Shown in pieces: positions 46,201 to 50,599 of a stretch of 64,000 bases of DNA. Both the position numbers and the translations under genes were made by a program. A model generated the notes under the pieces. That model worked only from the letters and a program-made list of their open reading frames with translations. It did not search any database and was not told the origin of the DNA. Origin of the DNA: Archivesica marissinica. Its lineage: Eukaryota > Mollusca > Bivalvia > Venerida > Vesicomyidae. The first letter of the stretch is position 1. Every line of letters starts with the position of its first letter. The stretch covers positions 47,581,486 through 47,645,485 of the forward strand of contig CM026401.1 in the NCBI GenBank assembly GCA_014843695.1. Reading direction: 5' to 3'.

Positions 46201-47409
46201 TGCTTGAATACAAGTTCGTATGAGGGTTTCCAACTAATGATATGCAGCTGACATGCGCACTCGACGTTATGGGCATAAACATTTGCAGTGTTAGGCAGCA
46301 TTCGTCGTGAGAAAAGGCGTGTCTTACAGTTTATGCTGTTCAAAGGATGATCTAATTACTATTAATCCCTGCCACACGATAAGTCGCAAATTTGGAATAA
46401 ATAATTGGAATGTGTAATATAGTTTTCTTTGTCTCATTGAAAAGAATAATTAATGTAAATATAAGTAAAGAATCGCGAGTTAATAGTTTCCATTGGGGTA
46501 TGAACTACATTGAGTGTGTGTAAACCCCAATGGAAACTATTAACTTGCGATTCATTCCATAAATAAATATCTTACATTGATGCAATAAATTTGTATAAAT
46601 ATCTTACCTTGATGTGTTAAATTGTGTGGCGTCCGTGGCCAAGTGGTAGAGCGTCGGATTTGGAATCGAACAGTCCCGGGTTCGATACTCGGTCAGGCCA
46701 CATATGTAGTGTCATTGAGCAAGGCACCTCACACGCATTGCTTAGTACTGGTTAATCGCTTAGGTCGGCTAAGCCTGCCCAGGAAAACATGTCTAAGTCC
46801 CCGAGAGGGGTTTGACATTAAAGGGACATACATACATAAATTTGTATAAATATCTTACCTTGATGCAATAAATTTATATTTAGTTTAATCATATTTTATT
46901 GCTCGATTAGTTTTTTTACATATATACATGTGAATACAAACATGACAAATTATAGAAAAGCAAACGGGTCGGGCCACAAGTTCTAGCAACATTAGTTACG
47001 GCCCTTCCCGACAGATAGTGATTCAAGAGAAATAGCGACTAATGATTTCAAGCATAAATAATGAAAATTAATAAATTTGTATAAATATCTTACCTTAAAT
47101 TTGTATAAATATCTTACCTTGATGCAATAAATTTGTATAAATATCTTACCTTGATGCAATAAATTGATATAAATATCTTACCTTGATGCAATAAATTGGT
47201 ATAAATATCTTACCTTGATGCAATAAATTTGTATAAATATCTTACCTTGATGCAATAAATTGGTATAAATATCTTACCTTGATGCATTCAAGCATTATTG
47301 GTGTGAACAGAGAACGTGATTCTATGGAATCAAACATATCGTTTATCAATAGATCGTTCACCAAGCGCACACGGCACCGCCGTATCGCTGTTCTTTCAGA
47401 GGGATCCAT
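22101..47409 (-). CDS. CARD-containing initiator caspase (caspase-2/-9/CED-3-like), 10 coding exons
   Basis: Join on the - strand: 47409-47278, 40304-40170, 39056-38852, 37530-37346, 33889-33719, 32707-32579, 31170-31080, 30397-30251, 26923-26814, 22226-22101. All phases agree, giving 1431 nt and 476 residues. Layout: CARD (1-89), Ser/Gln-rich linker (90-219), p20 (220 to about 350), p10 (about 375-476). The catalytic His is in LLTHG (His304) and the nucleophile in NACRG (Cys347). The p10 SWR motif provides the S1-pocket Arg. As a cysteine protease cutting after Asp, it should start apoptosis after CARD-driven assembly. The active-site motif has Asn where caspases normally have Gln (QACxG). 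Most introns are filled by tandem arrays, several built from the gene's own splice donors. I cannot choose between the caspase-2 and caspase-9 orthology groups by eye. Confidence 0.95.
22275..25446. repeat. 74-bp satellite with B-box and CRE/E-box motifs, about 42 copies
   Basis: The unit starts GCATCTGATGGGTCTCGAAC, continues CATTGACGTCATGTGACAAA and ends CTTCAGTAACAAGCCCC. Copies are nearly identical, the main variants being GCATC/GCCTC and rare CCAGC. Each has a - strand B-box-like GGTTCGAGACCC, a perfect TGACGTCA palindrome, and GTCATGTGAC overlapping it. The array lies in caspase intron 9 and stops about 45 bases upstream of the exon 10 acceptor. Confidence 0.97.
25447..25571. other. Intron 9 sequence with one stray copy of the exon-7-end motif
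   Basis: At 25510-25555 the - strand has TTTCATTATTAATGCAAG then GGGGAGGTAAGT, like the end and donor of caspase exon 7 (31080) and its array at 30495-31079, about 5 kb away. Confidence 0.6.
25572..25690 (-). repeat. SINE family A fragment
   Basis: Tail and body only (CATTAATCGCTCTCGTGGAA, GGGAGAGAGAAGAGTCAACG). Confidence 0.7.
25700..25852 (-). mobile_element. SINE family G (tRNA-like), reverse orientation
   Basis: The - strand has the B box ACCCGGGTTCGATCCTCGGA and GGTTTTCTCCGAGTACTCCG. The same family is on the + strand at 32795-32935. Confidence 0.75.
25890..26105 (-). mobile_element. SINE family F, reverse orientation
   Basis: The - strand starts TGGTCGAGTGGTTGCGGTCG, with B box GGAGGTTCGAATCCCGCTGG and body CTGGCTTGCAGTAGGTCTGT. 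Its B-box segment matches the unit of the array at 13040-13770. Confidence 0.87.
26146..26345. repeat. Tandem duplication, about 95-bp unit, 2 copies
   Basis: CTGCAGTTTGAAATATTAGC ... GCGCACAGTTGCACC occurs twice in a row with two or three differences. Confidence 0.9.
26535..26755 (-). mobile_element. SINE family E, reverse orientation
   Basis: The - strand head is CTCCGTGGCCTAGTGGTTAA, with the body CCATTGAAAGGG-type sequence (GGCCCTTTCAATAGGGGCGA) and TTATAGTGTC tail. The + copy is at 51059-51404. It lies 58 bases beyond the exon 9 donor. Confidence 0.85.
26814..26923 (-). CDS. Caspase coding exon 9 (p10 substrate pocket)
   Basis: The acceptor CACTCTACACAG is followed by a split Gly, then HVSWRHLNDGSFFIQGFVKI and a helix ending DVLKMLVK; donor AAG-GTATGT. 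The Arg of SWR corresponds to the S1-pocket Arg of caspases (Arg207 in caspase-3). Residues 399-435. Confidence 0.95.
27034..27267 (+). mobile_element. tRNA-derived SINE (family A), full length
   Basis: TGGTCGTGATAGCGCAGTGG start, B box GGAGTTCGAACCCCGCTGGA, tail TTTCGCAATCAAGCTAAAAT. This is the cleanest copy of the family here. It lies in caspase intron 8. Confidence 0.92.
27300..27465. repeat. Short A-rich tandem repeat (GAATACATAGAGGATACATA)
   Basis: About seven GAATACATAGAGGATACATA-like units with small shifts. The - strand frame at 27241-27453 is its translation. Confidence 0.85.
27497..27871. mobile_element. MITE with TTAAAGTGACACTATA inverted ends
   Basis: The left end TTAAAGTGACACTATA and right end TATAGTGTCACTTTAA are exact inverted repeats 375 bp apart. 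The ends resemble those of the larger element at 34655-35190. Confidence 0.88.
27955..30250. repeat. 40-bp array seeded on the caspase exon 8 donor, about 57 copies
   Basis: The + unit is AATTAGGATAAATACATCAA then TGTATAATACCAGGTGATCT. On the - strand each copy has CACCTGGTATTATA, and the real junction at 30251/30250 reads ATACCTG-GTATTATACACTG. The array runs without a gap into the exon boundary, and the last copy is the boundary itself. Confidence 0.95.
30251..30397 (-). CDS. Caspase coding exon 8 (inter-subunit linker and p10 start)
   Basis: The acceptor GCCATTTAG is followed by LEDKGSMTRGEHETVSVSHD, then RIPNMKDFLVAYSTIP; donor CCTG-GTATTA, a weak 5' splice site. DFLVAYSTIPG is the typical first p10 strand. 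SVSHD is a possible inter-subunit processing site (inference). Residues 350-398. Confidence 0.94.
30495..31079. repeat. About 33-36 bp array built from the catalytic-exon end and donor, about 16 copies
   Basis: The - strand unit is GTGTTTCATTATCAATGCAG then GGGAGATAAGTAAGT. The real exon 7 end reads TTTCATTATCAATGCATGTA-GGGGAG followed by donor GTAAGTAAG. Copies lack the TGTA that carries the Cys codon, and most read GAGATAAGT where the donor has GAGGTAAGT. A few distal copies (about 30540-30600) keep GGTAAGT. The + strand frame 30749-31120 is repeat translation. Confidence 0.93.
31080..31170 (-). CDS. Caspase coding exon 7 (catalytic cysteine)
   Basis: The acceptor AATCTTTGTAG is followed in phase 0 by VNEAFESFTAERCPALHHKP, then KFFIINACRG and a strong donor GAG-GTAAGT. 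CP.L..KPK.FFI.ACRG is the caspase p20 signature; Cys347 is the nucleophile. Asn346 replaces the usual Gln of QACRG. The next exon completes the G-D of ACRGD. Confidence 0.96.
31227..32092. repeat. 19-22 bp array (TGCACAAATGTTATTGATGTGA), about 40 copies
   Basis: The unit ends vary (GATGTGA, GACATGA, GACGTGA, GATGA). The array fills caspase intron 6 from about 57 bases before the exon 7 acceptor to a MITE end at 32093. Confidence 0.95.
32093..32285 (+). mobile_element. 3' part of CAGTCAAACC MITE, partly duplicated
   Basis: Two copies of GGCTGCTTAATGCAGGTTGG, then AATAGAGGTCAAATGTATAA, ending ACACAGGTTTGACTGTAA. Confidence 0.8.
32300..32576 (-). mobile_element. SINE family D (tRNA-Thr-like), reverse, head truncated at a splice donor
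   Basis: The - strand has ACGCTGGACTGGTAAACCAG, a B box GCAGGTTCAATCCCCC, and the family body. The head begins within about 7 bases of the exon 6 donor GTAAGTG (32578). Confidence 0.85.
32579..32707 (-). CDS. Caspase coding exon 6 (catalytic histidine)
   Basis: The acceptor GTTATTGTAG is followed by EIKENLHNLSQHQQLKHV, then DCLAVALLTHGTEDYLYG and VDGRYIN; donor AAT-GTAAGTG. THG stands where most caspases have SHG; the His (304) forms the dyad with Cys347. Residues 277-319. Confidence 0.95.
32795..32935 (+). mobile_element. SINE family G fragment
   Basis: AACCCGGGTTCGATCCTCCG, then GGTGGGGTTTCTCTGGGTAC and TGGTTTCCTCCCAC, matching 25700-25852 in reverse. Confidence 0.75.
33000..33385. repeat. 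32-bp GC-rich tandem repeat, about 11 copies
   Basis: The unit is GGGGCATACACTGGTCATGT then GATCACAGGGGG. It lies in caspase intron 5. The frames on both strands here are repeat translation. Confidence 0.92.
33719..33889 (-). CDS. Caspase coding exon 5 (start of p20)
   Basis: The acceptor TCTTTTTGCAG is followed by EYKMETDPRGLLLIINN, then RLGTDIDCDSLKTLFMSLGF; donor TTT-GTAAGTG. PRG.LIINN and GTD.D...L are standard p20 motifs; the Arg of DPRG matches the S1-pocket Arg64 of caspase-3. Residues 220-276. Confidence 0.95.
34311..34529 (-). mobile_element. SINE family A, reverse
   Basis: Head TCGTGATAGCGCGGTTGTAG, B-box region and ATTTGTATATAC tail on the - strand, with an internal rearrangement at 34330-34365. 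It lies in caspase intron 4. Confidence 0.82.
34655..35190. mobile_element. About 0.54-kb TIR element (TTTAAAGCGACA ends)
   Basis: Left TTTAAAGCGACACTAT, right GTAATGTCGCTTTAAA. The right terminus is repeated once more at 35195-35226. Related copies: 20870-21465, 41102-41185 (one end), 50885-50985 (one end). No transposase. Confidence 0.87.
35335..37290. repeat. 41-bp array (GGAGATGGACCAACATTGGC), about 47 copies, caspase intron 4
   Basis: The unit is GTTACTGTTTGGGAGATGGA, CCAACATTGGCCCAACTCTA, T. Because 41 is not a multiple of three and no frame of the unit contains a stop, + strand frames up to 465 codons appear. They are antisense to the caspase and not genes. Confidence 0.96.
37346..37530 (-). 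CDS. Caspase coding exon 4 (CARD-p20 linker)
   Basis: The acceptor TTCCTTCTTTCAG is followed by a split Asp, AIMVDEPPQSSVQESQSS and a Ser/Gln/Gly-rich stretch ending YTGNSLE; donor GAG-GTCTGT, non-consensus but the only one fitting the phase-0 start of exon 5. It is low complexity, as is common in caspase prodomain linkers. Confidence 0.85.
37565..37885 (-). mobile_element. Dispersed element with CATTCTAG...GCCCTCTAGAATGA edges
   Basis: It contains CATTAAATACAACATTTGAA and ATGGGCCAGTGTATCTTACT. Copies lie at 44906-45305 (interrupted by a hairpin), 50228-50460 (opposite orientation) and 63790-64000 (opposite orientation). No coding capacity. Confidence 0.8.
38420..38720. mobile_element. Fragments of CAGT-ended TIR elements
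   Basis: ACAGTATAACCTCTACTAAC begins one unit and ACAGTAAAACACCTCCAACC another, in the style of pogo/Tigger ends. The boundaries are uncertain. Confidence 0.5.
38852..39056 (-). CDS. Caspase coding exon 3 (CARD-p20 linker)
   Basis: The acceptor ATATATTCTTGTAG is followed by EYISQRDSLTQNGVNNSH, then a Ser/Gln/Glu-rich segment ending ILEDNQG; donor GGAG-GTTAGT. It starts at phase 0 and ends one base into the Asp codon completed by exon 4. No domain is recognised; the call rests on phase and position. Confidence 0.85.
39120..40169. repeat. 45-bp array made of the CARD exon 2 end plus its 5' splice site, about 23 copies
   Basis: The - strand unit is GACCATAGCTTTGTAGCAAG, TTATGTTTTACAG, GTAAGAGAGACT. 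The real exon 2 end reads GACCACAACTTTGTAGCAAG, TTATGTTTTACAG, GTAAGA. About 36 exonic bases and 9 donor bases are therefore repeated, filling nearly all of intron 2. Most copies keep GTAAGAG; some are 43 bp and carry ACATGTACAATAACATGC variants. Confidence 0.95.
40170..40304 (-). CDS. Caspase coding exon 2 (second half of CARD)
   Basis: The acceptor CATATACAG is followed by AKESRPERVRTFLDYLQR, then RGPGAFDQFIQCL and SDHNFVASYVLQ; donor CAG-GTAAGA. RRGPGAFD.F...L is a CARD helix 4-5 signature seen in caspase-2 and related CARDs. Residues 45-89. Confidence 0.95.
40596..40828 (-). mobile_element. SINE family A, reverse, full length
   Basis: The - strand runs from GGAAGTCGTGATAGCGCAGT to the tail TTGCGCAATCG-like TTTCGCAATCGAGCTAAAAT. 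It lies in caspase intron 1. Confidence 0.9.
40900..41078. mobile_element. CAGTCAAACC MITE, full length
   Basis: TACCGTCAAACTTGTCTTAA at the left and ACACTGGTTTGAGTGTA at the right, both slightly decayed. The interior is as in 56660-56821. Confidence 0.85.
41255..44715. repeat. 37-bp array (ACTCAATCCTACTATACAGG), about 93 copies, caspase intron 1
   Basis: The + unit is GATACTCAATCCTACTATAC then AGGGGAGGTAATCGTGT. A subset reads GGGGAGGTAAGTGCGAG, a strong 5' splice-site match on the + strand. From about 43840 to 44460 two unit types (TCTGATACTCAAT and TGTGATACACAAT) alternate strictly as a 74-bp dimer. Confidence 0.96.
44906..45305 (-). mobile_element. Dispersed CTCTAGAATGA element, split by a hairpin insertion
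   Basis: The two halves match the uninterrupted copy at 37565-37885 on either side of the foldback at 45045-45200. Confidence 0.82.
45045..45200. mobile_element. Foldback element, about 70-bp arms, TSD TCTTA
   Basis: The outer arms are CCACAGGAACTTGAAATTTT and its inverse AAAATTTCAAGTTCCTGTGG, continuing inward through TATCCTAGGACAC / GTGTCCTAGGATA with an A-rich loop. TCTTA precedes (45040-45044) and follows (45201-45205). The empty site TATCTTACTAGAC is seen at about 37730. Confidence 0.93.
46471..46552. repeat. 29-bp inverted repeat with 24-base loop
   Basis: GAGTTAATAGTTTCCATTGG on the left arm faces CCAATGGAAACTATTAACTT on the right; one mismatch in 29. The loop contains TGAACTACATTGAGTG. 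Confidence 0.92.
46627..46845 (+). mobile_element. tRNA-derived SINE (family C), full length
   Basis: The head is GTCCGTGGCCAAGTGGTAGA, with B box CCCGGGTTCGATACTCGG; the body has ATTGAGCAAGGCACCTCACA, then CATGTCTAAGTCCCCGAGAG and an ACATACATAC tail. It is inserted inside the exon 1 donor repeat region. Confidence 0.9.
46846..47277. repeat. 32-33 bp copies of the caspase exon 1 donor, contiguous from about 47055
   Basis: The - strand unit is ATTGCATCAAG, GTAAGATATTTATACAAATT. The real junction reads AATGCATCAAG-GTAAGATATTTATA (47278/47277). About seven contiguous copies adjoin the exon, and others lie at 46560-46620 and 45499-45535, separated by a SINE and unrelated sequence. Confidence 0.92.
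47278..47409 (-). CDS. Caspase coding exon 1 (start codon, first half of CARD)
   Basis: ATG at 47409-47407 opens MDPSERTAIRRCRVRLVNDL, ending LFTPIMLECIK, with donor AAG-GTAAGA. An in-frame TAG lies upstream within the same exon, fixing this start. The exon probably begins at 47451 after TTCATTTCAG, giving a 42-base 5' UTR part. MDP...RR.RV.LV.DL is typical of a caspase CARD helix 1-2. Confidence 0.93.
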
Positions 47410-47603
47410 ACTACTCTGTCTTCTCTATATGCTCATGTTCAAACACTGCACCTGAAATGAAGTTTCACTTCTGCGTGAAATTGTGATCAGATTATCGATC
47501 TGGTTTATCATTTTGAAGAATTGTTGTTTTTTTATCGTTTATTTAGCATCGTTAATTGCGGCAACAAAATTATATTACTTATTCTAATTGTTTGGAAGAT
47601 AGT

Positions 47604-47803
47604 ATGGTGTTCATGATCCAGTGGAAGAGTGTCAGATTTGGAATCGAAGGGCCCCAAGTTCGATACTCGATCAGGGCATGTACGTTGGTGTCATTGAGCA
47701 AGGCATCTCACACACATTGCTTAGGTCGCCTAAGTACCCAGAAAAACATGTCTAGGACCCCGCCCCGCAAGGGGTTTAACATTAATGGAACATACATACA
47801 AGA
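47604..47803 (+). mobile_element. SINE family C, second copy
   Basis: TGGTGTTCATGATCCAGTGG head, GCCCCAAGTTCGATACTCGA B-box region, CATTGAGCAAGGCATCTCAC and TTTAACATTAATGGAACATA tail. More decayed than 46627-46845. Confidence 0.85.
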
Positions 47804-47967
47804 TACAGAAGACACTCCAATTCCAGAATCATCCATGGTTATTTTATCTGACACGATACATAGCACCTTGGTTTATAGTCGCATCTGAAAGACTGATAAC
47901 ATAATTGGGGTCAGATGTAAGACATTTCACCTTGTTGTCTCAGTGGCTGACAGAACGATTGTTATAT

Positions 47968-48231
47968 ATGTTATGTTATATTTCGGGTTTTACGCCTGCA
48001 TCAGCACCATTTTGGGCTATATCGCCAGTGGGCAGTTTACATAACAACACCTTTCCTGGGCAGGCTCCAGCGGTTAAACAGTACTTGGGTGCACCAACCT
48101 CCGTAATAAACTGCCAACTTTTTCATATAAATGAGACAAGGTCTGAGCGGGGCTCGAATCCGTGACCATCAGTGATGATAGGTTACAGTGGTATACAAGT
48201 CAGCGACCTTAACCACTCGACCACGGAACGA
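47968..48231 (-). mobile_element. SINE family B, reverse
   Basis: The - strand head CGTGGTCGAGTGGTTAAGGT, B box GTCACGGATTCGAGCCCCGC, body GTACTGTTTAACCGCTGGAG and tail CCCGAAATATAACATAACAT. Confidence 0.88.
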
Positions 48232-48499
48232 ACAGATAGCAAACCACGTAAACTCATCAAACAGCAGGTTGTTGGTTTGGCTGGACAAATGAAATGGAGG
48301 GTTGTTGATTACCGTAGTTAACCCAAAAAATGAATTTAATGCTTTGTTGCCGTAATAAACACAGATGCTTGTTGCAAAGAGGTACCTCACTAAAGTGAGT
48401 GCAACTTCGGTGCCATTAGACCAGTGTGTTGACTTTAACGACTTTGGCATGTTGTCGTCAGTACATTTTAGCAGTGTGACAGAAAAATAACTCAACAAA

Positions 48500-48870
48500 T
48501 TGGTGGCGCCCGTGGTAGAGCATCGGATTTGGAATCTAGGGTGCGATACTCTGTCATGGCTATCATGTACTATCATCAGTGAGCAAGGCACCTGATACAC
48601 ATTGCTTAGTTTATACAAATTTATATTAGTTCGATTGCGAAACAAGTTCTTACAACTTCTATTAATCAGGGTCGAGACCTCATTCCTGATGGAATCTATC
48701 GCCACGAGGGACAGAGAAGCGGCAATGTGGAATTTAAATGTTTTGCCTAAGGACACAATCATAGCGGGGATCAACACATTACTTAGTACTGGTTATGTTG
48801 GATAAGCCTAACCAGGAAAACAAATAGTGTTCCCCACAAGGTGTTTGACATAAATGGAGAATACAAAATG
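48500..48870. repeat. SINE C split by an inverted SINE A copy
   Basis: A family C head (48500-48606) and family C end (48773-48866) flank a reversed, head-truncated family A element (48610-48770). This reads as nested insertion; the frames here come from the SINEs. Confidence 0.78.
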
Positions 48871-49045
48871 TAGCATTGGCACCTATATCATACTAACACT
48901 AAGTATGAGACCTGATACTGATAGATGCAAAATGAAAGGTCTGCATGGCACAAGTTTGAAGTTACACACCATACCAGAGACACAGACTAATAAATGGCGT
49001 TTATTTCATGGAATTGTGATTTACAACAACAACAAAATATCTTAC

Positions 49046-49200
49046 AACTGACTCATGATAATTTTCAATAGATCTATTTGGTTTTTTCTCATCAGCAAGA
49101 TGTTTCATGGAAATACCCAAGTCTAAAATTAGAGATCTTCGGATAGCTACTGATATTTTGATAGACTTCTGTCCATTCAAAAACATTGCAACACGTACTT
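49046..49200 (-). other. Exon-like reading frame in the caspase-RER1 spacer, unidentified
   Basis: The - strand frame reads MFLNGQKSIKISVAIRRSL, later LGISMKHLADEKKPNRSIEN, ending HESV at a good donor GTT-GTAAGA (49045). Residue composition is gene-like and not repeat-like. If spliced to 47451 the frame would stop before the caspase ATG, so it could be a caspase 5' exon with an upstream frame, an exon of another gene, or chance. I recognise no family. Confidence 0.3.
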
Positions 49201-49674
49201 GACTGTACACCGAAATCTTTCCTTATACGTTCTAATAAATTGTAGCGGTTTGACGGTCCAGTCTATGATTTGCATTACCGGAAATACCGGTGGCGAACGA
49301 CGTGTAAAATAAATGTTTTTATAAAAATAACCACAAAGACAATGAATAGATGACAAAATCTAATGCTTATCGTATAAATGTGTTCTGGTCATTCAAAGAA
49401 ATTATTTATTTAGGTAGAAAATCACAGGTAACTTCGTTTTTTGGAATCTCCACCTTGTAGTTTGAGTGGGTGGGGTAAATAATATTAATAATGTTGTGCT
49501 ATACAATAAAACGCACAAAACTACTCCATATTGGACTATATATTGTATTGGATTTGGCGTGGCTAACGTTACAAGAAATGGACACATGATTTTTCTACCA
49601 TATTTGGCTGGATGCTGACGACTGTTTACTGTACCGTAATCCTATAGTGTATTCCGGCATGGGTAGCACATAGG

Positions 49675-49750
49675 ATGATCGGCTCAGTTGATAGAGCTGT
49701 CCGACTAGTAGTTCGGGAGGTCATGGGTTTGAGTCCCACATCGGGGCACT
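49675..49750 (+). repeat. tRNA-like SINE head (family H)
   Basis: CGGCTCAGTTGATAGAGCTG (A box) and CATGGGTTTGAGTCCCACAT (B box) with tRNA spacing. The acceptor stem is not convincing, so I call it a SINE head and not a tRNA gene. Confidence 0.6.
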
Positions 49751-49789
49751 AACTTTTTGGCTCTTTGCTTGATCACTTTTATGGCGACG

Positions 49790-49995
49790 AGGATCTATGT
49801 ATGGTTCCGGCAAAGTCATAGGGGTTTATCTCCCATGGATATCAGAGGGTGATATACATGAAGTAAATTCATGTATTTATCCCCCATGGATCTAGGAGGG
49901 TGATATAGAGATAATGTCCTGTTTTATCCCCCATAGATTTCGGAGGGTGATATACATGAAGTAATGTCGTGTTTTTATCCCCCATGGATCTCGGA
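49790..49995. repeat. Short tandem repeat (TTATCCCCCATGGATCTCGG), 4 units
   Basis: TTATCCCCCATGGATCTCGG then AGGGTGATATACATGAAGTA, repeated with 50-60 base spacing. The - strand frames are its translation. Confidence 0.85.
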
Positions 49996-50132
49996 GGGTG
50001 ATATAGATTTGTGCTATCCGTCCGTGTGTCCGTCCGTATGGAGACGTGTGTCCTTCCGTATAGAGACGGATCAGTATAACCAATTTGTGTAATTTCACGA
50101 AACTCCAATTAAATATATATCATCACAATGTG

Positions 50133-50228
50133 CAGGTGTTTTACGTTTATTTAACGTCGCTACCTGTTGCACATATGAGCGACGCCTCCTGAAGAGATTA
50201 GTCGGTTTAGATTTTTAGAGGATAGTCA
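50133..50228 (-). repeat. SINE family D tail, reverse
   Basis: TTTACGTTTATTTAACGTCG, ATGAGCGACGCCTCCTGAAG, TTAGTCGGTTTAGATTTTTAG on the + strand. Confidence 0.78.
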
Positions 50229-50460
50229 GAGATCATTTTAGAGGGCGATGTTGACTTCGCCCTCTGGGGGGCCCCACTTCTCCCTTACAATTTTCATACA
50301 AAATCTTGGCAATTAAGATACACTTGCCCACTCCTTCTATTATAATGTTGTATTTAATGGTCATACTGTGCATTTTAACCATATTTTGTTGAAATTTATT
50401 AAATAACACCATTTAAGGACGCGATCGCACGCTTTCTCACTTCTCCCAAAGTGAGAAGTG
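50228..50460 (+). mobile_element. Dispersed CTCTAGAATGA element copy
   Basis: TTTTAGAGGGCGATGTTGAC, TTCTATTATAATGTTGTATT and CGCACGCTTTCTCACTTCTC match 37565-37885 in reverse. It ends about 55 bases before the first RER1 coding exon. Confidence 0.8.
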
Positions 50461-50516
50461 AGAGCGCTAAGCACTGTGCTAATCGGACAGCCATGAATTT
50501 GCTTGTTTAATTTCAG

Positions 50517-50599
50517 TTTGAGATCTCATGATGGAGGATGGCATTTCACAGCCGTCGAGGCCCAACGTGGTCCAGCAGTTGTTCAAGAGGATAGGGGAG
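50517..50599 (+). CDS. RER1: RER1 coding exon 1 (11 nt 5' UTR plus residues 1-24)
   Basis: The acceptor TTTAATTTCAG precedes TTTGAGATCTC; ATG at 50528 opens [20 protein letters not shown]; donor GAG-GTAATT. Two adjacent Met codons exist; the first is taken. [11 protein letters not shown] parallels the human VYRFFTRLGQ segment. Confidence 0.93.

Noticed and set aside
48169..48777. 202-codon - strand frame
   Set aside because: It spans two SINEs and unique sequence without any recognisable domain; parts are SINE A and SINE B sequence read through.
49675..49750. Functional tRNA gene
   Set aside because: Good A and B boxes but no convincing acceptor stem. Every other tRNA-like head in the window belongs to a SINE family; the 11939 copy has a paired acceptor stem but carries a SINE body.
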